Positions 47,822 through 56,109 of a stretch of 64,000 bases of DNA are shown here, one piece after another. This stretch comes from GCA-2733415 sp965178635 (lineage in GTDB: Bacteria > Bacteroidota > Bacteroidia > Flavobacteriales > Flavobacteriaceae): assembly GCA_965178635.1 (NCBI GenBank), contig CBCXVT010000003.1, forward strand, positions 1 to 64,000, read 5' to 3'. A program made the position numbers and the translations under genes. Under the pieces are notes generated by a model that saw only the letters and a program-made list of their open reading frames with translations, ran no database searches and was not told the origin of the DNA. Within the stretch, counting starts at the first letter, position 1. Every line of letters starts with the position of its first letter.

Positions 47822-48814
47822 GTGGTTAAAATAGGCGACATAGAATTACCAGACTTTCCGTTATTACTTGCACCAATGGAAGATGTAAGCGATCCTCCTT
47901 TTAGAGCGTTATGTAAAGAAGAAGGTGCCGATGTGGTATATACAGAATTTATTTCTTCGGAAGGGTTAATTCGTGATGCCGCCAAAAGCACGATGAAATT
48001 GGATATCTATGAAAAAGAACGTCCAGTTGGAATTCAGATTTTTGGAGCCGTTTTAGAATCGATGTTACGCTCTGTAGAAATTGTTGAAGCGAGTGGTCCG
48101 GATATTATCGATATTAATTTTGGTTGTCCGGTTAAAAAAGTCGTTTCTAAAGGTGCGGGCGCAGGAATTTTAAAAGATATAGATTTAATGGTTTCGCTTA
48201 CTGAAGCCATGGTGAAACACACCAAGCTGCCTGTTACGGTTAAAACCAGATTAGGTTGGGATGAAGATTCTATAAAAATTGTTGAAGTTGCTGAACGTTT
48301 ACAAGACGTTGGTTGCGCAGCAATTGCTATTCACGGTAGAACACGAGCACAATTGTATAAAGGTGATGCCAATTGGGCACCTATTGCAGAAGTGAAAAAC
48401 AACCAACGTATGCATATTCCGGTATTCGGAAATGGTGATGTCACATCACCTGAAGACGCTATGCGTATGCGTGATGACTATGGTTTAGACGGCTGTATGA
48501 TTGGACGTGCTGCTATTGGAAATCCGTGGTTTTTTAATCAAGTGAAACATTTTTTCAATACAGGTGAACATATGAAATTACCAACTATGGAAGAACGTGT
48601 GAGTGCTGCTAGACGTCATTTACAAATGAGTTTGGACTGGAAAGGTGAAAAGCTAGGTGTTTTTGAAACCAGACGTCATTATACAAACTATTTTAAAGGT
48701 ATTAGAGATTTTAAAGATTACCGTATTAGAATGGTGACTACAGATGATTCCGCTGGTGTTTTTGATGTATTAGATGAAGTAGCAGTAAAGTTTAAAGATT
48801 ATCAATTTGATTAA
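47822..48814 (+). CDS. dusB: tRNA-dihydrouridine synthase
   Basis: This 330-residue flavin enzyme reduces uridines in tRNA D loops. It has the TIM-barrel start LLLAPMEDVSDPPFRALCKE, the DINFGCPVKKVVSKGAGA active-site segment (catalytic Cys in NFGCP), IAIHGRTRAQLYKGDANW and GCMIGRAAIGNPWFF. It is DusB-like rather than DusA-like in length and motifs. The start is GTG at 47822; no suitable ATG precedes it. A TATTTTTG promoter-like box is about 25 bases upstream. Confidence 0.94.
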   Translation: MVKIGDIELPDFPLLLAPMEDVSDPPFRALCKEEGADVVYTEFISSEGLIRDAAKSTMKLDIYEKERPVGIQIFGAVLESMLRSVEIVEASGPDIIDINFGCPVKKVVSKGAGAGILKDIDLMVSLTEAMVKHTKLPVTVKTRLGWDEDSIKIVEVAERLQDVGCAAIAIHGRTRAQLYKGDANWAPIAEVKNNQRMHIPVFGNGDVTSPEDAMRMRDDYGLDGCMIGRAAIGNPWFFNQVKHFFNTGEHMKLPTMEERVSAARRHLQMSLDWKGEKLGVFETRRHYTNYFKGIRDFKDYRIRMVTTDDSAGVFDVLDEVAVKFKDYQFD

Positions 48815-48817
48815 TCT

Positions 48818-50017
48818 CTAAGCGCCAATTAGCGTTTTACTAATTCTGTAGGAAGCTATTTTTGACGCCAATAAACCTAAGCTAAATATTGTTACCAATA
48901 CAATAATAATATTTGACGCAGTTAACTCTACTGGATATGGAATATTGGTTCCTGGTATTTTTATGTAATTGAATACATACTGTGAACCAACTAATAGTAT
49001 TCCCAACACCACTCCACAAATTCCTCCTAAAAACGTTAACAAGGCTCCTTGGTAAAAGAATATTTTTTTAATATCTCGTATTGGAGTTCCTAAATTATAC
49101 AGTGTTTTTAAATCGTGTTTTTTATCAATGATCATCATAATAATTGAGCCAATCACATTAAATAAGGCGATGATTAAAATTAGTGTGAATATTAAATACA
49201 CCACAATATTTTCTGTATTCAACATCTTATGTAAAGCATCATTCAATTGAATTCTGTTTTTTACAAGAATGTTATTGTCAAAAATAGTTACTAACTCTTC
49301 TCTTAACAACTCCTCATCAACATCTTCATTTGTTTTTAATTCGATATAAGAAAGTGAGTTTTTTGGATAGTTTAATAATTCTTGAGTCGCTTCCAAAGAG
49401 GTGTAAATATATTTCTGATTTACCTCTTCATTCACATCAAATAAACCTACATTTTGTCCAGAAATTTTATCAAATGCTTTTTCATTTAATTGTCCTTTTC
49501 CTGGTTTTGGCACATACAAATTAAGATTACTTGCATAATCAAAAACACCTAGATTTAATTTATCAGCTAATAGAAATCCTGCTACAGTTTGATTAGTTTT
49601 TGGTTCAAACCATTTTCCTACAACCACCGTTGTATCAATTATAACTGTATTCTGATAATTTTCATCAACACCTTTAAGTACTGCTAATTCATTTTTTGAT
49701 TTAAATTCTAAAAAGACCTTTTCTTCAACAACCTTACTATAGCTAATAATATTATCGCTATCTGTTAATTGCTGAAGTTGTTGTTCGTTTACCAACAAGC
49801 GTTTACCAGACTCAGGGAATACTTTAAAATCAGGATCAACCACACTGGTATACGAAATACTGAATGCTTTTAAACCCGAAAACCCTGCCAATACTACAAG
49901 CAATAATAAGGACCCAAAAATAACTCCGACAGCAGCTATCTTTGAAATGATATTAATAGCATTATTGCTGCTTTTTGTAAAAAGGTAACGTTTAGCGATG
50001 TATAAAGAAACATTCAT
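48818..50017 (-). CDS. ABC transporter permease of the LolC/E-MacB type
   Basis: This 399-residue inner-membrane protein has one N-terminal helix, a periplasmic domain of about 220 residues and three C-terminal helices (about 265-290, 318-345 and 358-385). The N-terminal YIAKRYLFTKSSNNAINIIS and the FtsX-type helices with YNLGTPIRDIKKIFFYQGA match the LolC/LolE branch, which moves lipoproteins toward the outer membrane. No ATPase gene is adjacent here. It is convergent with dusB and is followed in the same direction upstream by rbfA. Confidence 0.9.
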   Translation of the reverse strand: MNVSLYIAKRYLFTKSSNNAINIISKIAAVGVIFGSLLLLVVLAGFSGLKAFSISYTSVVDPDFKVFPESGKRLLVNEQQLQQLTDSDNIISYSKVVEEKVFLEFKSKNELAVLKGVDENYQNTVIIDTTVVVGKWFEPKTNQTVAGFLLADKLNLGVFDYASNLNLYVPKPGKGQLNEKAFDKISGQNVGLFDVNEEVNQKYIYTSLEATQELLNYPKNSLSYIELKTNEDVDEELLREELVTIFDNNILVKNRIQLNDALHKMLNTENIVVYLIFTLILIIALFNVIGSIIMMIIDKKHDLKTLYNLGTPIRDIKKIFFYQGALLTFLGGICGVVLGILLVGSQYVFNYIKIPGTNIPYPVELTASNIIIVLVTIFSLGLLASKIASYRISKTLIGA

Positions 50018-50089
50018 AAACTATAATATTATGAAAAAATAATGGTTTTATGAATGGCTACATCGCTAATTAATAGGATATCGTTTTAA

Positions 50090-50482
50090 TTATATAATAT
50101 CTCTATCGTCTAATAAATCTCTATCATTAATAGGGTTTTCCTCACCTTTTAAAGATTTTTCAATAGTATCAATATACTCTAAAGAATCGTCAATAAAGAA
50201 TAGCAACTCTGGCATACGTCTTAATTGATGTTTTGTACGTTGCGCAATTTCGTGCTTAATAGCCGTTTTATTTGATTTTATACCAGCTAATAATTCAGAC
50301 GCTTTATTAATTGGGAAAATACTCAAATATACTTTTGCTATTGATAAATCAGTGGTAACAGATACTTTTGAAACCGAAATCAATACACCATGCATTCCAC
50401 CTTCTCTCACTGCTCCTTGAAGCACATCTACCAAATCAAGTTGTAAAACTCCCGCTATTTTCTTTTGTCTATTACTTTCCAT
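50090..50482 (-). CDS. rbfA: Ribosome-binding factor A
   Basis: This 130-residue KH-type protein matures the 16S rRNA 5' end. Family marks are the N-terminal SNRQKKIAGVLQLDLVDVLQ, VSVTTDLSIAKVYLSIFP, and LRRMPELLFFIDDSLEYIDT with its C-terminal helix. The length is normal. It lies 72 bases upstream of the LolC-like gene, so the two may be co-transcribed, an arrangement common in flavobacteria. Confidence 0.95.
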   Translation of the reverse strand: MESNRQKKIAGVLQLDLVDVLQGAVREGGMHGVLISVSKVSVTTDLSIAKVYLSIFPINKASELLAGIKSNKTAIKHEIAQRTKHQLRRMPELLFFIDDSLEYIDTIEKSLKGEENPINDRDLLDDRDII

Positions 50483-50547
50483 GGGGCAAAAATAATATAT
50501 TAATGTATTTTTGTAGTGTATTATACAATATAATTAACAGTTAGGGT

Positions 50548-50952
50548 ATGAATAAAATTGAACACATCGGTATTGCAGTTAAAAATTTAGAAGAATCTAA
50601 TCTATTATTTGCCAAGTTATTCGGTAAATCACATTATAAAATTGAGGAAGTTGCTAGCGAAGGTGTTAACACCTCTTTCTTTCAAGTTGGCGATAATAAA
50701 ATTGAGCTATTAGAAGCTACAAATGAATCCAGTCCGATTGCTAAATTTTTAGAAAAAAAGGGCGAAGGTATTCATCACATCGCTTTTGATGTTACAGATA
50801 TTGAAGCAGAAATAAAACGTTTACAAGGTGAAGGATTTACCGTGTTAAACACCGTACCAAAAAAAGGTGCTGATAATAAACTGGTTGCCTTTTTACATCC
50901 AAAATCGACAAATGGTGTATTGATAGAATTGTGTCAAGAAATCAATAAATAG
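50548..50952 (+). CDS. mce: Methylmalonyl-CoA epimerase
   Basis: This 134-residue vicinal-oxygen-chelate enzyme interconverts (R)- and (S)-methylmalonyl-CoA in propionate and odd-chain or branched amino-acid metabolism. Metal-binding and family segments are IEHIGIAVKNLEESN, FFQVGDNKIELLEAT, GEGIHHIAFDV and LIELCQE. The size is typical. It stands alone, just upstream of tRNA-CAU. Confidence 0.95.
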   Translation: MNKIEHIGIAVKNLEESNLLFAKLFGKSHYKIEEVASEGVNTSFFQVGDNKIELLEATNESSPIAKFLEKKGEGIHHIAFDVTDIEAEIKRLQGEGFTVLNTVPKKGADNKLVAFLHPKSTNGVLIELCQEINK

Positions 50953-50962
50953 CCTAAAAATA

Positions 50963-50994
50963 TTTGGCACATCTGTAAATAAGTAGTAATATTG
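50963..50994 (+). promoter_or_regulatory. Promoter of tRNA-CAU
   Basis: TTTG at 50963-50966, then 20 bases, then TAATATTG at 50987-50994, twelve bases before the tRNA 5' end. It fits the Bacteroidota consensus. Confidence 0.7.
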
Positions 50995-51005
50995 CAGACG
51001 TTTTC

Positions 51006-51079
51006 GGTCCCATAGCTCAGTTGGTTAGAGCATCTGACTCATAATCAGAGGGTCCTTGGTTCGAGCCCAAGTGGGACCA
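51006..51079 (+). tRNA. tRNA with CAU anticodon (Met type), integration site
   Basis: The acceptor pairs GGTCCCA with TGGGACC, the anticodon loop CTCATAA gives CAU, and the T loop is GTTCGAGCC. The discriminator A is followed by CCT, so CCA is not fully encoded. It could be elongator Met, or Ile with a modified C34. Its last 13 bases form the left end of an integrated element and are repeated at 56758. Confidence 0.95.
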
Positions 51080-51080
51080 C
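51067..51080. other. attL core
   Basis: CCAAGTGGGACCAC, made by the last bases of the tRNA. It is identical to the copy at 56758-56771. Confidence 0.85.
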
Positions 51081-51081
51081 C

Positions 51082-51757
51082 TTTAAAATCAAGCACTTAC
51101 AAATTGTCTGTAGGTGCTTTTTTATTTTTGGTCAAGCTATGGGTCAAGCTAAAGTATAAAACATTCATAGAGTAAAGAATGATTTTTAGTTTTTTAAAAA
51201 AAAGTTATCCTTACAATTTTCAAAAAAAGGAAATTCATACTAAATAAGGCCGGGGTATTGGAAAAAACCTGGGGCTGACATTTAATTATTATCAAAGGCT
51301 ATACAGGCACTATTCATCTAATAATTTATAATTGTACATACCTACAAAAAACACATACAGATGAGTCTATCTAAACCCTTATCACATACAGAATCAAACC
51401 TTTATCTACAATTAACGATTATGAGCAAAACAAGTATTATAATATATTTTAAGTAAAGAATGAATCTTATTGAAAATTAGCATACCCTACAAAAAAAATG
51501 CAAAACTAATTTAAAACTATTGAAAAAATCTGTTTGTTTTTGTTTTCAACAGCAGCGTTTATGGGCTATTAATGATGCCTTCATTAAAAAACTTATTCTT
51601 ATTCAATATGATTTTCCATGTAACTTATTTTACTCACTTGTTAATTTTTCAAAGTTGTTTGGCTATAAATCCACTCTTTTTAGGCAGATCTTAACACTTT
51701 TTTATTTTCTGAATTATTTTCCTTAATTTGAAATATATGAACATATTTTTTTGTTAA
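51082..51757 (+). other. Left-end non-coding region of the element
   Basis: This stretch is about 676 bases long. It holds the terminator at 51091-51123 (AAGCACTTACA pairs with TGTAGGTGCTT, with one G-U pair), the GGTCAAGCTA pair at 51130-51139 and 51142-51151, a G-rich patch near 51251-51276, and AT-rich DNA. A 68-codon frame at 51520 starts with TTG, is rich in Phe and Leu, and is not convincing. I see no other gene. Confidence 0.7.
51091..51123 (+). terminator. Terminator at the element's left end
   Basis: AAGCACTTACA pairs with TGTAGGTGCTT around a 7-base loop and is followed by T-rich sequence. It ends the tRNA transcript within the element. Confidence 0.75.
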
Positions 51758-52810
51758 ATGGAATTTATTGAATCTGAATTTATAAAAAGCCAAATAATAT
51801 CAGATATTTTTGATGTTGATGAGTTTATATTAAACATAAAACCCCTATTAAATATAGATGATTTTAATTTTTATGATGTTAGGAATTTTATGAACAGACA
51901 TTCATTTGTCATTTATAAAGATTACAAATTTATTGGTCAAAACATACCAAAGAACATTGAATACACAAAGAGACCAATCGATAATGATGAATTTTTAAAA
52001 CATCGAGGGGTAGTACTTCAAGACGTTACTAGGTGTGGGTTTGAATATTGCAGCACTTTAAACTACAACGAGTTTAATGGAAAACCTTTATTAGATTTTA
52101 TTACTACTATTTATAGTGATAACGACGTGAAGCCTTTTTTGAAACAGACTAATCAGTGGATAGATGAAACAATTGGAGACGAATCAAAGCGAATACGCTT
52201 AAAAAATTTAATTGATCGTATAAATGAAAGTAATTCTGTATTAAAGAAATTAAAAACAGGATGGGGTATTATAATCATAAACTCAATTAATCCTATACAA
52301 GAAAAGGTAATTGAAATACATGAAGAATTTAATAAGGAGTTATTAAAACAACTACATTCTAAATACGGAAGCTTACTTCAAGAGGATAATGCTTCAAAAA
52401 ACAAAAAAAAGACCACTGATTATGGAAAAGGGTATGTAATAAATAGATTTTCATCAACTAATTACAATCAAGCCTTAGAATTACTGAAGGGGAAATTCAT
52501 AAATAACAACACGTCAAAAAGTGATTTTCTAAATGCGTTTAGTAGCTCTAAAGAAAAACAAATTGAAAAACCGATTGTTTGGGTTGGCTCAAAAAAATCA
52601 TTGAACTATTTAATAAGCAATCTAAAAAGAAAGAATGTTATCTGTAAAGAAAAATACAAGAAAACTATTTGGAAAAAAACAGAAAACATTTTTAAATACT
52701 ATGACAGGAAAAGTAAAGTCGAAATAGTAATGACAAATGTAAAAGGGAATGGTTCAAAAGTTCCAACTAACGACAAAGTTCTATTAGATAAAATAATTGA
52801 TTGTTTTTGA
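51758..52810 (+). CDS. Element protein of unknown function
   Basis: This 350-residue cytoplasmic protein has a hydrophobic-charged N-terminal region (MEFIESEFIKSQIISDIFDV), a central helical region with LKKLKTGWGIIIINSINPIQ, and a lysine-rich linker. The C-terminal 90 residues (PIVWVGSKKSLNYLISNLKR, then KTENIFKYYDRKSKVEIVM) resemble terminal modules of conserved hypothetical proteins on Bacteroidota mobile elements, though I cannot name the family. It ends 1 base before the first iteron-like repeat, and the polymerase-like gene is downstream. A replication-accessory or regulatory role is only inference. Confidence 0.75.
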   Translation: MEFIESEFIKSQIISDIFDVDEFILNIKPLLNIDDFNFYDVRNFMNRHSFVIYKDYKFIGQNIPKNIEYTKRPIDNDEFLKHRGVVLQDVTRCGFEYCSTLNYNEFNGKPLLDFITTIYSDNDVKPFLKQTNQWIDETIGDESKRIRLKNLIDRINESNSVLKKLKTGWGIIIINSINPIQEKVIEIHEEFNKELLKQLHSKYGSLLQEDNASKNKKKTTDYGKGYVINRFSSTNYNQALELLKGKFINNNTSKSDFLNAFSSSKEKQIEKPIVWVGSKKSLNYLISNLKRKNVICKEKYKKTIWKKTENIFKYYDRKSKVEIVMTNVKGNGSKVPTNDKVLLDKIIDCF

Positions 52811-52811
52811 G

Positions 52812-52902
52812 GTATACGCATAGTATACGCATAATAAAATTTTTCTTACCTTAATCTTATTGATATCATTAATCCCCCTTGATACTTAAGGGTATACGTA
52901 TA
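52812..52902 (+). repeat. Iteron-like 11-bp repeats (putative origin or operators)
   Basis: GTATACGCATA occurs at 52812-52822 and again, abutting it, at 52823-52833. GTATACGTATA, with one base different, is at 52892-52902. Between them are AT-rich DNA, the palindrome TGATATCA and a CCCTT/AAGGG hairpin. This layout looks like an iteron-type replication origin or an autoregulatory operator in front of the HTH gene. Each repeat begins with the palindromic GTATAC. Confidence 0.6.
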
Positions 52903-53013
52903 TTTATTAATCAAATATTTTGGGGCAAAACATTAGTTAAACAATTAATTTTGCATTAGTATTTAGTTGCAACGATACACCATTTATTAAAATTTAAAAT
53001 ATATTGTATCAAA

Positions 53014-53295
53014 ATGAATGAAGAAATCAATAAAATAAAAAAACTGTTATTAAGCCTAATAGACAAGTATGATAAACAACAAAAAGATGTATTAGATATA
53101 AATGAAGTAGCTGAATTTACTTCATTAAAGAAAAGTTATATCTATAAATTAAACTCAGAAGGTAAAATCCCATGTTATTCTTATTCTAACAAGGGTAAAC
53201 TATACTTTAAACGTGTTGAGATTTTGGAATGGATGACCAAAACTAAACGGTTTTATAAAGATGATGTTGACGATAGTCTTTTAGGCCTGGCTTAA
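53014..53295 (+). CDS. Excisionase-like helix-turn-helix protein
   Basis: This 93-residue protein opens with a short coiled segment (EINKIKKLLLSLIDKYDKQQ). A winged-HTH domain of the excisionase/MerR-like type follows (VLDINEVAEFTSLKKSYIYK, then LNSEGKIPCYSYSNKGKLYF and KRVEILEWMTKT), about residues 28-80. Members of this group bind DNA at att sites or act as repressors on Bacteroidota mobile elements. It sits between the iteron-like repeats and the polymerase-like gene. A TAATTTTG box at 52946-52953 is a possible promoter element. Confidence 0.85.
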   Translation: MNEEINKIKKLLLSLIDKYDKQQKDVLDINEVAEFTSLKKSYIYKLNSEGKIPCYSYSNKGKLYFKRVEILEWMTKTKRFYKDDVDDSLLGLA

Positions 53296-53314
53296 CAAAC
53301 CAATTATAGTTCAA

Positions 53315-53412
53315 TAGCCTAAAAGGCTACAATTTAGCTGACTTTCAATCTGTCAGCAGTATTCAAAATTACATTTAACTAAAGCAAAGTAGATAGGTCA
53401 TTTAGACCTGTC
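53315..53412 (+). promoter_or_regulatory. Three-hairpin leader before the polymerase-like gene
   Basis: Three stem-loops lie in the 147-base gap. TAGCCT/AGGCTA is at 53315-53329. GCTGAC/GTCAGC is at 53337-53357. GATAGGTC/GACCTGTC (one G-U pair, 5-base loop) is at 53392-53412. None is followed by a T run, so they are not plain terminators. They may shape the mRNA leader, or act as structured DNA for replication initiation. Confidence 0.55.
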
Positions 53413-53442
53413 CAGGACTCTGCATTTTAAAAATCAACAAAA

Positions 53443-54927
53443 ATGAGATATCAAAACACCTATATTAGAATCGAACAAAACTTGTTTGACAGCTTGGAAA
53501 TGACAGTAGAGGTACATAATAAACATTATGCTCCTGAAGACGAAAATAAAATTTGCATGGACAAAGCTGTTTTCCTTATAAATTATATAATCTTAAAAAA
53601 ATTTCAAAATAAAGATAACCTAGTTAATGGTTATGTTAGACTTTATTCAAAATTTTTAAATGATTATTTAAAAGATGAATTAAAAAAGTATCGTGTTTTT
53701 TTAAAAACAAATAACTATATCGATACAATTCCTTACAATAAAGATGAAGGAAAATCTATTGGGTATAAAATTACGCTATTAAATAAGGATGAAAAAAAAC
53801 AAAAGCGAAAGTATATATCTTATAAATTTTTAAGTCAAACCTATGAGCGATATTTGAACAACCAAATTGAAAAAAATGAACGTATCGAGAGAAGAAAAAG
53901 GTCTGCTGACAGAAACACAAGGCACTTAACAAAATGGTTAAATGAAAATCACATCCAAATTGATTGGGAGCGTGCATTTGAGTGGATTGACAAAAACGAA
54001 AAACTGAATGATGAACAAAAATTCTTTTATTCCTATGCGGTTGAAAAAATCAGATTTAAAATTTGGCAATATTCAAGAAGTGGCAAAGATAATAGGTTAC
54101 ATAGTAATTTAACTAATTTACCATCAAGTTTAAGGCAGTTTATAAAAACAAACACGTATGGTTTAGCCAGTTTAGACATAAAATCGTCTCAACCTTATAT
54201 TCTGGCTGGAGTCTTAAATCTTATATCACAAATAAAAGGAATTGAACTTATACATAAATTAAAGTCTAACGCCATTAAGAAAACCTATCTTTCTATTATG
54301 AATCTTATTTCTCTTGAAAGCCTTGTTGTGACTGACTTTAAGAGCTACATAAATTTAGTTTGTAATTTTGATATATATAACTATGTAGGGGAGAATTTAA
54401 AAGATGATTTTATTACGTCTATATCTTGCAAATCATCTAAGGGGGCTTTTCGAGATAAGATATTTAATTCAACATCTCAAAAAAAAGAAACAAAGTATTT
54501 TAAAGACTTAAGAGCCTATTGTAAGACGTTAACCTTAGAATATATGTATTGTTCTGTAGAAAACAAATTAGAACGTATTAAACAGATAAAAAACATCTAC
54601 CCAAAAGCTGTCAATAAGTTCATTCAGGATTTTAAATATTGTAAAGAATTAGAAATTCTAAAAAATAAGAGAACTAAAAAGAATAAAGAAAAAATAAAGG
54701 CTTCAAAAAAGTTATTTCCACAGTTTCTTCAACAACTAGAATCAGGGATAATGCTGGACACCATTACAAAGGAAATTTCGAAAAAACACCCAAATATGTT
54801 TATGGCTACTATCCATGATAGTATCGTAATACCACAAGATTATATAACCATAGTTAAACCTTATTTTGAAAAGCGCCTTTTTGAAATATTTGGAATTAAA
54901 GCAAATATTAAAACTGAATTTTGGTAA
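53443..54927 (+). CDS. Family-A polymerase-like protein of mobile elements (TV-Pol-like)
   Basis: This is a 494-residue protein. Residues 1-140 are basic and may bind DNA. The C-terminal half shows a polymerase-A-like motif order: motif A LASLDIKSSQPYILAGVL with Asp245, a KSSKGAFRDKIFN segment at about 330-342 in the motif B position, a helix LQQLESGIMLDTITKEI at 429-445, and motif C MATIHDSIVIP with His458-Asp459. The run RLHSNLTNLPSSLRQFI before motif A also resembles family-A enzymes (residues 218-234). The TV-Pol family, described from transposons and viruses, has this compact form without exonuclease domains. The assignment is by motif inspection only. It probably replicates the excised element. 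Alternatives are a divergent primase-polymerase or an inactive relative. Confidence 0.65.
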   Translation: MRYQNTYIRIEQNLFDSLEMTVEVHNKHYAPEDENKICMDKAVFLINYIILKKFQNKDNLVNGYVRLYSKFLNDYLKDELKKYRVFLKTNNYIDTIPYNKDEGKSIGYKITLLNKDEKKQKRKYISYKFLSQTYERYLNNQIEKNERIERRKRSADRNTRHLTKWLNENHIQIDWERAFEWIDKNEKLNDEQKFFYSYAVEKIRFKIWQYSRSGKDNRLHSNLTNLPSSLRQFIKTNTYGLASLDIKSSQPYILAGVLNLISQIKGIELIHKLKSNAIKKTYLSIMNLISLESLVVTDFKSYINLVCNFDIYNYVGENLKDDFITSISCKSSKGAFRDKIFNSTSQKKETKYFKDLRAYCKTLTLEYMYCSVENKLERIKQIKNIYPKAVNKFIQDFKYCKELEILKNKRTKKNKEKIKASKKLFPQFLQQLESGIMLDTITKEISKKHPNMFMATIHDSIVIPQDYITIVKPYFEKRLFEIFGIKANIKTEFW

Positions 54928-55056
54928 ATGGTTGATTTGTTAGGAAGATAAAACATCAAATAAGCTCCCCATTAAATACTCCTTTTGATAATAACTTCTT
55001 ATTTATGAAAATAAATTTGATTAAAAAGAATATATTTAACTAATTAAATCAACTTT

Positions 55057-55455
55057 ATGGCAAATAAAATAATATTAATTTTTGCATTTATATTTAGTTC
55101 CATATCATTCTGTCAAAGCGGAATATATTCAATAGGTAATGTTAAAGTTGTTGAAAATGGAAAAAGGACAGATACTTGGACTAATAGCGGCAAAATAATA
55201 GTTCGAGAGAAAAAAAAGAATAAAGTGTTATTTATTATTCGTTATGGAGATTATAAAGTTAGACTCAAAACAATACCGGAATACCTTGAAAAACACAAAA
55301 AGATTTTCTATTATAATCATAAGTTTTTTAAAGGGAAAGAGAGTACAGTGACTTTTACAGAGAATTCTAAAGGTGAAAAGCACATACAGTTGTATACAGA
55401 TGATGAACTTAAAACAATGTTATACTTCCAAATTATGAACAAGGAAGATTTATAA
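55057..55455 (+). CDS. Secreted cargo protein of unknown function
   Basis: This 132-residue protein has a signal peptide (MANKIILIFAFIFSSISFCQ) and a small basic beta-rich mature domain (VVENGKRTDTWTNSGKIIVR, then KFFKGKESTVTFTENSKGEK). No family is recognised. It lies inside the element and is not needed for replication by its looks, so it is probably cargo. Its signal and size recall the secreted gene beside tRNA-Leu at 1-398, but I see no clear sequence similarity. Confidence 0.7.
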   Translation: MANKIILIFAFIFSSISFCQSGIYSIGNVKVVENGKRTDTWTNSGKIIVREKKKNKVLFIIRYGDYKVRLKTIPEYLEKHKKIFYYNHKFFKGKESTVTFTENSKGEKHIQLYTDDELKTMLYFQIMNKEDL

Positions 55456-55570
55456 TAAAAAATTTACTTCTCATCTTATGCTATACATATTTGCTTTCTA
55501 TAAATAAAATCAAGATTATTTATACAATAATTTTTCTAATTACAACAAGGAATATAATGTTAATACTTTT

Positions 55571-56092
55571 TTAGTATTTCACATTCGCTTTTTGCAGCCC
55601 TTTCATTAGTAGGTCTTTAAAATGTGGGTATATGGTAATCAGATACAAGACAAAAATTGTTGTGATAGTAATTAGAATTATTTTTGTTATCTTTTTTGGG
55701 AGTGTTAATATAATCAAAACCAAATACACAATTCCTACAACTATTACACAAATGTATACAGACATGTCTATATAGTTAGAGTCAAAAATATCAGCTGTCC
55801 AATTTAAAAAATCAACACTTTTTTGAAAAAAATAGTCACAATTTTTTCTAGTGTTCGGAAGGAAAATAAAAAATAGTAAAAGCCCTAATGATATAAAATT
55901 CAATTTAAAATGAGTCTTTCTACTTATTAAATAAATCCATGAGGAAGGAATTAACACGTAGTATACTAAAATATTAATTACATTATAGGTAGTCCCAAAC
56001 AAATAGGCAGTTCCCATTAAACTACCCATTACAATCATAAAAATTTGATGAAATATGGAGTCAGCATTATCTATCCAAAATTGTATATCCAT
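55571..56092 (-). CDS. Membrane protein cargo of unknown function
   Basis: This 173-residue protein has about five hydrophobic segments (near residues 15-35, 40-57, 66-80, 108-128 and 135-153) and an amphipathic, basic C-terminus (FKDLLMKGLQKANVKY). No catalytic or channel motif is identifiable. It follows the truncated integrase gene after 17 bases on the same strand, exactly where the integrase catalytic domain should be encoded. A defence or fitness function is possible but not shown. Confidence 0.7.
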   Translation of the reverse strand: MDIQFWIDNADSIFHQIFMIVMGSLMGTAYLFGTTYNVINILVYYVLIPSSWIYLISRKTHFKLNFISLGLLLFFIFLPNTRKNCDYFFQKSVDFLNWTADIFDSNYIDMSVYICVIVVGIVYLVLIILTLPKKITKIILITITTIFVLYLITIYPHFKDLLMKGLQKANVKY

Positions 56093-56109
56093 TTATTTAA
56101 TATAATTTA

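Noticed and set aside
51520..51726. 68-codon frame in the left end of the element
   Set aside because: It starts with TTG, has no ribosome-binding context, is Phe/Leu-rich, and resembles nothing known.
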